Shown here: one piece after another, positions 1-5,964 of the stretch
Numbering within the stretch: the stretch's first letter is position 1
Layout: each line of letters begins with the position of its first letter
Assembly: GCA_030706285.1 (NCBI GenBank)
Contig: JAUZOU010000092.1
Coordinates: 1-9,317 of the forward strand
Direction of reading: 5' to 3'
Source of the DNA: Bacteroidota bacterium
Lineage (GTDB): Bacteria > Bacteroidota > Bacteroidia > Bacteroidales > UBA1402
Length of the DNA: 9,317 nucleotides
Made by a program: the position numbers and the translations under genes
The notes under the pieces: generated by a model
The model's database searches: none
What the model was told of the DNA's origin: nothing
Seen by the model: only the letters and a program-made list of their open reading frames with translations

Positions 1-674
1 CAACCCCGGATGACATTACCGGTGCCTCCTTTCGAAGGGTGAAAGCCAAAGCCATCGGTATTTCCTCCTTTACCGCTCTCAGACACGCTGTCCCAGTTTC
101 GATACGCGTCACAATTCAGCACCAGGTTGTTAGCCCCCTTGGTCAGATAAAAGCCAATCGCCATGCCATCGTGCAGGCTCAGTTGTTCAAAAATATTATT
201 GCTGCCTTCGTTGCGAAAACATTCCGATTGAGTATGCGTGGTAATGGTCACCTGCACACCGGTAACTTCCAATCCTTTGAAATAAAGCCATGAGCCTTTG
301 GTATAAAAGATTGTATTCCTGTAGCCTGCGGGCTTTACCTTGGATAAATCGAAAACAGGGTGCTCACCGGGGTAAGCCCAGTAGCAAATCCGTGCCGAAG
401 CAGACGTTCCGCTTTTGTCCAAGTAATTGATGTAGGCCCAGATGCTTTCCTTTCTATAAATTTGTGATTCGTTCATCTCATACGTTCCTCCCCTTATGTA
501 GACTGTATCACCTGGCACAACGTATTGCTGGGCTTTCATAACGGTAGCATACGGATTGACCTTTGAGCCTGTCCCTGTCGTATCATTGCCGTTGGTTGCC
601 ACATAGTAGTTGGTTGCCTGACAGACGGTCAGGACTGTCAAAAAGCAAAGCAAAAAGAGGACAAATCGTTTCAT
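1..674 (-). CDS. Secreted right-handed beta-helix protein, pectate lyase 9-like (partial, C-terminus off the window)
   Basis: I translated this gene by hand from the ATG at 674-672; it stays open for 224 codons to the window edge. Residues 1-20 are a typical signal peptide (MKR, a hydrophobic run, then CQA before TNYYV), so the product is exported. Residues 22-65 carry the YYVA-TNGND-T-G-T-G-S...NPYAT...PGDTVYIRGGTY pattern that opens many secreted parallel beta-helix proteins (DUF1565-type start). The later part has helix-rung features: WLYFKGLEV (129-137), NNLVLNCDAYRNWD (182-195) and NTDGFGFH (205-212), which resembles the region around the calcium-binding aspartates of polysaccharide lyase family 9. 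The rest of the helix is not visible and I cannot place the catalytic lysine, so pectate lyase activity is inferred; another carbohydrate-active or adhesive beta-helix protein is possible. A perfect -7 promoter box lies 25 bases upstream. The gene is divergent from the YjbQ gene. Confidence 0.78.
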   Translation of the reverse strand, partial: MKRFVLFLLCFLTVLTVCQATNYYVATNGNDTTGTGSKVNPYATVMKAQQYVVPGDTVYIRGGTYEMNESQIYRKESIWAYINYLDKSGTSASARICYWAYPGEHPVFDLSKVKPAGYRNTIFYTKGSWLYFKGLEVTGVQVTITTHTQSECFRNEGSNNIFEQLSLHDGMAIGFYLTKGANNLVLNCDAYRNWDSVSESGKGGNTDGFGFHPSKGGTGNVIRG

Positions 675-698
675 TGATAATTGAATAATCGTATCAGA

Positions 699-706
699 CA
701 AAAGTA
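699..706 (-). promoter_or_regulatory. Bacteroidetes -7 promoter box of the beta-helix gene
   Basis: On the minus strand this reads TACTTTTG, a perfect match to the Bacteroidetes primary-sigma consensus TAnnTTTG. It would start transcription near 692, giving a leader of about 18 bases before the ATG at 674. A TTG at 724-722 is the only candidate upstream (-33) element, and its spacing is somewhat short. Confidence 0.55.
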
Positions 707-817
707 GGATAAAAATAAGAGCAATGGGATTAATACCTTATTCTTTTCTAGCGAATTAACCATTGTACGGTCGATCGATTTTTAATCAAACCAGTTCCAA
801 ATGAGTCTCTAATACTG

Positions 818-825
818 TATATTTA
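818..825 (+). promoter_or_regulatory. Possible -7 promoter box of the YjbQ gene
   Basis: The sequence TATATTTA matches TAnnTTTG at all defined positions but the last. It lies 22 bases before the ATG at 848, a usual distance. No clear -33 TTTG is seen. The remainder of the 173-base divergent spacer (675-847) is AT-rich and holds nothing else I can name. Confidence 0.35.
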
Positions 826-847
826 CAGGAATAACAAAAACAAAGCA

Positions 848-1261
848 ATGATCGTACAGACTGAATTTACATTAATGGCCAGGCGAAGGGGATTTCATCT
901 GGTAACCGACGAGATGGTACGGAATCTACCGGTATTGCCTAAGACGGGTTTGCTGAGCTTGTTCATCAAACATACGTCGGCCGGACTATCGCTCAATGAA
1001 AATGCAGATCCGGACGTTCAAACGGATCTTGCAGCCATTTTCGACAAGTTGGTCAAAGAACGTGAACCGTATTACAGGCACACGCTGGAAGGTGACGATG
1101 ACATGCCGGCGCATGCCAAGACGACAATGGTTGGTAGCAGTATAACCATCCCGATTACAAACGGGCAAATCAACCTGGGGTGCTGGCAGGGTATTTATCT
1201 GTGTGAATTCCGCAACCGGAATTCAGGGCGGCAAATTGTCGCAACAGCGATCGGTGAATAA
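848..1261 (+). CDS. YjbQ/UPF0047 family protein (secondary thiamine-phosphate synthase family)
   Basis: This 137-residue protein has the full length and hallmark motifs of the UPF0047/YjbQ family: KHTSAGLSLNENADPDV (41-57), EGDDDMPAHAKTTMVGSS (81-98), IPITNGQINLG (101-111) and WQGIYLCEFRNR (113-124). The conserved histidines, aspartates and glutamate of these motifs (H42, E81, D83, H89) form the family's metal- or ligand-binding pocket. E. coli YjbQ can weakly replace ThiE, hence the database name; the physiological role is not settled, so that name should be read as a family label. One oddity: residue 112 is Cys where the family signature has Thr (GTWQ to GCWQ). The ATG at 848 gives the expected N-terminus (MIVQTEFTL). 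The gene is transcribed alone, converging on the S4-domain gene. Confidence 0.92.
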   Translation: MIVQTEFTLMARRRGFHLVTDEMVRNLPVLPKTGLLSLFIKHTSAGLSLNENADPDVQTDLAAIFDKLVKEREPYYRHTLEGDDDMPAHAKTTMVGSSITIPITNGQINLGCWQGIYLCEFRNRNSGRQIVATAIGE

Positions 1262-1297
1262 GAAACAGGAAGGCGCACCAGTACAGAAGAAACAGAA

Positions 1298-1319
1298 CAG
1301 GCACGGCTGTCTGTGCCTG
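1298..1319. terminator. Hairpin after the YjbQ gene, possible terminator
   Basis: A perfect 7-base inverted repeat, CAGGCAC (1298-1304) and GTGCCTG (1313-1319), encloses an 8-base loop 37 bases after the YjbQ stop. On the plus strand it is followed by C and an A-run rather than a T-run, so it is not a textbook intrinsic terminator; it may only stabilise the mRNA 3' end. Confidence 0.4.
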
Positions 1320-1328
1320 CAAAAAAGA

Positions 1329-1370
1329 CAATCCTGAAAAAGCCTAATGGAATCATCATTTTCAGGATTG
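1329..1370. terminator. 12-base inverted repeat between convergent genes, probable bidirectional terminator
   Basis: CAATCCTGAAAA (1329-1340) and TTTTCAGGATTG (1359-1370) are perfect reverse complements separated by 18 bases. The repeat sits between the ends of the convergent YjbQ and S4 genes, where a shared transcription stop is expected. The T-run is inside the stem rather than after it, so termination is inferred from position and symmetry. Confidence 0.5.
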
Positions 1371-1398
1371 ATATAAGCGAACAGCCATACATGCTGGT

Positions 1399-1623
1399 TT
1401 AGCCTGTCACCCGGATTTCGTAACCCTGAGCTGTTACTACATCGCCTGCTTTGATTTTAGCGCGTTTGCGGAGTTCGGGCTGGCCGTTCAGGGTGACTTT
1501 TCCTTCGGTGACCAACACCTGGGATTCACCACCGGAATTGGCAACCTGAGTTACTTTTAGCAACTGAATGAGAGGAATAAAGGATTCACCTTCGCGTAGC
1601 TGAAACTCAACAGTTTTTGTCAT
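1399..1623 (-). CDS. S4-domain RNA-binding protein, YbcJ-like
   Basis: This 74-residue protein is close in length to E. coli YbcJ (about 70 residues) and is essentially one S4 RNA-binding fold. Visible motifs are LIQLLKVTQVANSGGESQ (18-35), where SGGE marks this subfamily, GKVTLNG (41-47), the basic patch RKR (52-54) and the closing AGDVV (59-63). S4 domains of this type bind structured RNA, and the family is thought to act around ribosomes or RNA handling; no specific partner can be read from sequence. It is the last gene of the minus-strand run, 44 bases after galM, with no obvious promoter in the gap, so co-transcription is likely. It runs toward the YjbQ gene, and the inverted repeat at 1329-1370 lies just beyond its stop. 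Confidence 0.88.
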   Translation of the reverse strand: MTKTVEFQLREGESFIPLIQLLKVTQVANSGGESQVLVTEGKVTLNGQPELRKRAKIKAGDVVTAQGYEIRVTG

Positions 1624-1667
1624 GTGTAATCAGTTTGGTTAACGGACAGATCTTGTCAGGACGCTGT

Positions 1668-2714
1668 TCAATAAAACTGGAAAATCATCGTCTGCGAAAA
1701 GGTCTCACCCGGTTGCAACAAACAATCCGGGAAGCCACTCTGGTTGGGGCTGTCTGGGAAAAATTCCGGTTCCAGGCAGAAAGCTTCACGGGCAGACAAC
1801 ACGTTGCCTTCGTGGGAGGGCACGTCGCTGGTGAGGTAATTGCCACTGTAGAACTGCACACCTGGTGCCGTCGTATAGACCCGCAAGCCTATACCGCTTT
1901 TGGAGGAATGAGCATCTGCAGCCAACACGAGATCGCCGAATTCCTCTTTGTTCAAGACAAAGCAGTGATCGTAGCCATTGCCATTGATCAGTTGTTCCTC
2001 TCCGCTTTCAATATCCTTACCGATCGTCTTCGGAGCCGTGAAATCAAAGGCCGTGTCTTTGACAAAACGGATTTCTCCGGTTGGAATGGCATCCGGATAA
2101 ATGGGAATGTAGCGGTTACTGTTGATGCGCAACTTATGACTAAGGATGTTCCCTTCCCCGTCCAGGTTGAAATAGGCATGGTTGGTAATGTTGACAGGGG
2201 TGCACTTGGTGGTGGTAGCTGTCACCTGCATACTTAATTCACATGTTTCAGACCAGGAAAATGCCACTTCGACGGAAAATTCTCCAGGAAAGCCTTCCTC
2301 CATATCTTTGGCGATATAGGACATAATGATCGTTTCTCCTTCGATCCTGGCATCCCACAATTGTACATGGAACCCGTTAATACCGCCATGCAGGCTGTTG
2401 TCTCCGTTATTGGCAGCCAGTGTATATTCTTCGCCGTCGGCGATAAATTTTGCCTTGGCAATGCGGTTGGCAAACCGGCCACAGATAGCGCCCAGGTAAT
2501 TACCGCCATCCTTCAGGTAACCATTCAGGTTATCGTAACCTTTAATGACCGAAACCGGTTTCTCGTTTTTATCCGGTACCAAAATACGGACCAACCGGCC
2601 ACCGTAATTGGTGATTTCAGCTATGGCGCCTATTTCGTTCGTGATGCGGAACAAACTGGCCTCGCGGCCGTCTGGTAGCTGCCCGAATGGGATTTTTTCA
2701 ATTTTCGCACACAT
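1668..2714 (-). CDS. galM: Aldose 1-epimerase (galactose mutarotase)
   Basis: This 348-residue protein has the usual length of GalM, which interconverts the alpha and beta anomers of glucose, galactose and related sugars before they enter the Leloir pathway. Family landmarks are in order: GRFANRI (79-85), with the substrate-binding arginine at 84; NSLHGG (106-111), with H109; NHAYFNL (178-184), with H179 as the expected catalytic acid; GYDH (247-250), with D249 as sugar ligand; and CLEPEFFPDSPN (313-324), with E315 as the expected catalytic base. There is no signal peptide, so the enzyme is cytoplasmic. E317 replaces the glutamine I expect in the LExQ motif. The start is preceded by a purine-rich AGAGAGAT. 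The gene begins 12 bases after the secreted unknown protein and is followed by the S4 gene. No galactokinase or sugar transporter lies beside it. Confidence 0.95.
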   Translation of the reverse strand: MCAKIEKIPFGQLPDGREASLFRITNEIGAIAEITNYGGRLVRILVPDKNEKPVSVIKGYDNLNGYLKDGGNYLGAICGRFANRIAKAKFIADGEEYTLAANNGDNSLHGGINGFHVQLWDARIEGETIIMSYIAKDMEEGFPGEFSVEVAFSWSETCELSMQVTATTTKCTPVNITNHAYFNLDGEGNILSHKLRINSNRYIPIYPDAIPTGEIRFVKDTAFDFTAPKTIGKDIESGEEQLINGNGYDHCFVLNKEEFGDLVLAADAHSSKSGIGLRVYTTAPGVQFYSGNYLTSDVPSHEGNVLSAREAFCLEPEFFPDSPNQSGFPDCLLQPGETFSQTMIFQFY

Positions 2715-2726
2715 ATCTCTCTGGTT

Positions 2727-3623
2727 TTAATTAAACTGTAATTTATCATGCTTCAGTTCGAGCAACTCGCCGGACAGGTGATTTTCCGGACCATATTCCC
2801 GTTGCTCAAAAGTATATAAAAGCCAGCCGGTTTTTAGATCGGCTACCACAGAACCGATGATAGACTGGTTGAGCAAATACGGTGGTACAGAAACATCAGG
2901 ATATACTTTTTTAAGGATTTGCTGCAAGGCTTTCGCGTCCGGATAAGCGACAGAGGTAAGAAAGGCAACGCCATCTTCCTGATCGATTTTGACCAACCTT
3001 TTATGAATCACCCCTGGGACTGGTTCAGGGACAGCAGGCAGGATCAGATCGGAAGGAACGTCGACGATCTCTCCTAACGTATAGCCAAGGCCGTAAACCT
3101 GATGGAACATCCGGATTGTCCGAAGCACGACTCCTTCGAGTGAAGACCGGAAATCAAACAACCGGCTCAGCTCTTGTTTGGATGAAGAATCACGCCGGGT
3201 AGCGAATTCAGGCAAAATGGTTTTAAAGCCTTCATCCAGACAGGTGGACAGGTCTTCCCAATCGAAAAACTCCTGCAATTCACCGACCGTAGAAGCCCGG
3301 CACGTCACATCAACCGGTTTAGCCAGACTCACTAACTGCTGAAGTTTACGACTGTCCGTATTGATGGAAAAATCGTACAAATGCCAGCGTATGTTGTATC
3401 CTTCTGCTGATGAGTCGGAAATGTAGACATCCGCCTTTACGCGAAACTGTTGCAAGGCCGTTGTATCTTTGTTCCGTAAGGTATATGTCGATTGAGTGAT
3501 TTCATAAGACTGTAATTCGTGTTTCAAAAAGCGGGCTTTGAAAATCACGGACGAATCAGCTTGTTCGGCAAACAACGGCACGATCGCAAATAAGGCCATT
3601 AGGCCAATCAACAGTTTTCTCAT
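2727..3623 (-). CDS. Secreted protein of unknown function
   Basis: I do not recognise this 298-residue protein. Residues 1-19 form a clear signal peptide (MRK, hydrophobic core, PLFA, then EQ), with no lipobox cysteine, so it should be a soluble periplasmic or exported protein, not a lipoprotein. The mature part alternates short polar and hydrophobic stretches typical of beta structure (for example 55-90 and 255-275). Around 155-180 there is a helix-like segment (SSLEGVVLRTIRMFHQVYG). Two cysteines, C108 and C128, could pair in the periplasm. The C-terminal segment ADLKTGWLLYTFEQ (261-274) is reminiscent of uncharacterised Bacteroidetes secreted families in which a conserved TG-W follows an acidic residue, but I cannot assign one. 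It starts 6 bases after the TPR gene stops and ends 12 bases before galM, so it is almost surely co-transcribed with them. Confidence 0.85.
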   Translation of the reverse strand: MRKLLIGLMALFAIVPLFAEQADSSVIFKARFLKHELQSYEITQSTYTLRNKDTTALQQFRVKADVYISDSSAEGYNIRWHLYDFSINTDSRKLQQLVSLAKPVDVTCRASTVGELQEFFDWEDLSTCLDEGFKTILPEFATRRDSSSKQELSRLFDFRSSLEGVVLRTIRMFHQVYGLGYTLGEIVDVPSDLILPAVPEPVPGVIHKRLVKIDQEDGVAFLTSVAYPDAKALQQILKKVYPDVSVPPYLLNQSIIGSVVADLKTGWLLYTFEQREYGPENHLSGELLELKHDKLQFN

Positions 3624-3629
3624 ACAATT

Positions 3630-5849
3630 TTATTCTTCAAGGGCGTAGATTAGCTCATCACGCACGAAGGGAATATCCTCTTCGTTGATGCCGTGCCCTA
3701 TCAGCAACTTGACATCTTTCTGGAACATTTCCTGAAATTCAGGAAAGGGTGTGTGAGTGGCCCGGATGCCACGTTTATACATATCTATGGCTTTTATCGG
3801 ATAACCTTTGCACCATTCCAGATGGCCTGCATTAAGGTAATCGTCAATAGCCGGATTGTGTTTAAGTATTTTATCGTAATAATTGGTCGCCTGATCCATT
3901 TTACCGCACATCAAGGAGCACCAGGCTATCGGCCTCCAGGTTTTCAGTGATTCGTCCGACAGCACTTCGGCCTTGAAATAATGTTTCAGGGCTTCGGCAT
4001 AATTGCCTGATTCTACCAACGCATGGCCGATATTAAATGTTAGCACCAGATCGTCCGGGGCGAGTTTTTCTGCTTTAAAATAGTATTCAAGGGCTTTAGC
4101 CGGATTTTTTTCCAGCCGGTAACAAGCCGCGATCCGCTTCAAGGTCCAAAGGCTGTCCGGCAGGATCAGGTCTGCCTGCAAATACGTCTCGAGGGCTTCC
4201 TTACGGCGGTCAAGCTGCTGAAGGCAAAAGCCGCGCTTCTGAAGCAATTCGGCATCGGCCGGCAGGATATTGATCAACCGGTCTATCACAGATAAGGCGT
4301 TCTTGTAATGCTTGTTTCTAAAAAAAAGCTGGCCGATTTTGCGTAGCGTCGCTTCCGTCGCAAAGTACTTGCCCAGGCTTTTTGTATTATGAATGTCGAG
4401 CGGAAATGAAAAAATATTGGTAAAATCCCGTCTGCGCCCGTATAAATTAAAGAAACGGTACAAATCCTGAATATAGCGGTTGGAGGCTTGTTCCTGCATA
4501 TAAAGAGGATTCATGGCAATTTCCGATTTCTTGTATTCTTCGTAGACTTCGCCATCGGCACCCAGATTGGCCGCCATTGATTTGCGGTAGGTAGCCGGCA
4601 ATTGAAGAATATTGAAGCAGAATGAATATTTGTCGGAGGAACAAAGATATTCGGACTTAAGCACCATATCGAGAATACCGGAACCAGCAATCGATCCTTT
4701 TTCAAACAATTCTTTCAACGAAGAATGGGTTGTGTAAAAAGGCAAAAACCAATTGGCGATTTCCTGGAAGAACGGATAAAATTTCTGACCAGAGAAGGTA
4801 CTCATATAGACATCGATTCCTTCCATCTGCATGTCGGAAAATTCCTGCATTTTGGCTGAAAATCCGGAACTTTCGATCATATTTTTCCAATCCGGATTGA
4901 AATCCTCCTTCGAATCGTCACCATCCTCCTGTTTGAGCTTATCCTGAATGACAGAGCCAAATCTGGTCATTTCCGGCAAAATTTCTTCCTGCATCCGTTT
5001 TGTCACGCTTTCAGTATCTTTAGAACGAATGAGCTGAAAAATCACGCGAATCATCGATTGCTTGAAGAGGTCATCTTCCATGGCTAAAGCCATTTTCTGG
5101 CCGATAGCCGGGTAAACATCCAACCGCTCGTCATACAGATACATAATCACAGCGACAGCCACAATGGCGCGTTGTGAAACTTCCGGTTCCGTATTACTGC
5201 ACAAGTCGATCAGCAACAGGATCTTTTCTTCATCAAACCGCTGCATCAGCGACAATAACAACGCCGAAACAAAAAGGGCCTTTTCCGGATCAAAGATCGC
5301 AGGATCCGTAAACAGACTACGGTAAAATGGCACATCTTCTTCGGTCCAATCGCCGGAAATAAACAGTTTTATAAATAGATGACGGACCGTATGTTCTCTC
5401 AACCGGGTCAACTGGTCTATTTTCTCCACACGAGCTTCGGTTGATTCCACCATTTGAGCCAAGACCAGGTTGTTGGCTGATTTTTTGAGGTCAGGAACCA
5501 GATTTTCCATCGGAACATCACTCTCAATTTTAGACGCCCTGATACGGTCGTAATACAATTGAGGCGAACGCATGCTCATCCATAGATGCCAAGCTTCGTC
5601 AGTCAGATGCAAGGCTCTTCTGCGTAAGTCAGCATAGACCTTTTCCTTGCCCGGATCCGGAGTCCCTTCCAAACGGAACCTCAATAAATAACGGTAATTA
5701 CTTTCCAGTTCACTGAGCTGATCGTAAGCCAATCCGAACCCATTTTGCTGAATCAGGTAGCTTAAGTTGACAAAGGCCTCTTTTAGGTTGTAATGAACAA
5801 TTTGGCCGATGATGCGCTCATATAAATTAGTAGCTTCAGCGACGGTCAT
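3630..5849 (-). CDS. Large tetratricopeptide-repeat protein, first gene of the operon
   Basis: I place the start at the ATG 5849-5847 (protein MTVAEATNLYERI..., 739 residues). A longer reading from 5897 would add 16 residues, but a perfect -7 promoter box lies inside that extension, so it would not be transcribed. Numbering from the longer start, residues 515-718 contain six consecutive TPR units at an exact 34-residue period (starting near 515, 549, 583, 617, 651 and 685), with the usual W/L-G-Y-A-P positions, for example NPAKALEYYFKAEKLAPDD. Residues 17-510 are helical, with possible HEAT-like packing around 165-300 and an acidic stretch at 324-333. There is no signal peptide or membrane segment, so it is cytoplasmic. 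TPR arrays bind protein partners; no enzymatic domain is visible. It leads the run with the secreted unknown, galM and S4 genes and is divergent from lepA. Confidence 0.9.
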   Translation of the reverse strand: MTVAEATNLYERIIGQIVHYNLKEAFVNLSYLIQQNGFGLAYDQLSELESNYRYLLRFRLEGTPDPGKEKVYADLRRRALHLTDEAWHLWMSMRSPQLYYDRIRASKIESDVPMENLVPDLKKSANNLVLAQMVESTEARVEKIDQLTRLREHTVRHLFIKLFISGDWTEEDVPFYRSLFTDPAIFDPEKALFVSALLLSLMQRFDEEKILLLIDLCSNTEPEVSQRAIVAVAVIMYLYDERLDVYPAIGQKMALAMEDDLFKQSMIRVIFQLIRSKDTESVTKRMQEEILPEMTRFGSVIQDKLKQEDGDDSKEDFNPDWKNMIESSGFSAKMQEFSDMQMEGIDVYMSTFSGQKFYPFFQEIANWFLPFYTTHSSLKELFEKGSIAGSGILDMVLKSEYLCSSDKYSFCFNILQLPATYRKSMAANLGADGEVYEEYKKSEIAMNPLYMQEQASNRYIQDLYRFFNLYGRRRDFTNIFSFPLDIHNTKSLGKYFATEATLRKIGQLFFRNKHYKNALSVIDRLINILPADAELLQKRGFCLQQLDRRKEALETYLQADLILPDSLWTLKRIAACYRLEKNPAKALEYYFKAEKLAPDDLVLTFNIGHALVESGNYAEALKHYFKAEVLSDESLKTWRPIAWCSLMCGKMDQATNYYDKILKHNPAIDDYLNAGHLEWCKGYPIKAIDMYKRGIRATHTPFPEFQEMFQKDVKLLIGHGINEEDIPFVRDELIYALEE

Positions 5850-5869
5850 ATAGTGGGATTTGATTTGAA

Positions 5870-5877
5870 CAAAAATA
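5870..5877 (-). promoter_or_regulatory. -7 promoter box of the TPR operon; decides the TPR start codon
   Basis: On the minus strand this is TATTTTTG, a perfect TAnnTTTG match. Transcription would start near 5863, about 14 bases before the ATG at 5849 and downstream of the alternative ATG at 5897. No convincing -33 TTTG is seen at the expected distance. Confidence 0.55.
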
Positions 5878-5921
5878 CAACTTTTTTCATGCGCCATAGT
5901 CAGTCTTCACCTGAAATAATG

Positions 5922-5929
5922 TAAATTTG
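5922..5929 (+). promoter_or_regulatory. -7 promoter box of lepA
   Basis: TAAATTTG is a perfect match to TAnnTTTG, 35 bases before the lepA ATG. Transcription would begin near 5936 with a leader of about 29 bases. The -33 element is not obvious. It lies back to back with the TPR operon box, 44 bases apart. Confidence 0.55.
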
Positions 5930-5964
5930 CACCTCTTAACACTCAATCGAGCGACTCATCCTAA

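Noticed and set aside
39..293. An 84-codon plus-strand frame near the left edge
   Set aside because: It is the shadow of the minus-strand beta-helix gene, whose signal peptide and motifs are convincing.
675..847. Possible small RNA or riboswitch in the divergent spacer
   Set aside because: Only AT-rich sequence with the short palindrome CGATCG is present; no extended pairing or known riboswitch core is seen.
1617..2237. A 206-codon open frame on the plus strand opposite galM
   Set aside because: It is fully antisense to a clear GalM gene with intact catalytic motifs, and its translation resembles no family and has no promoter.
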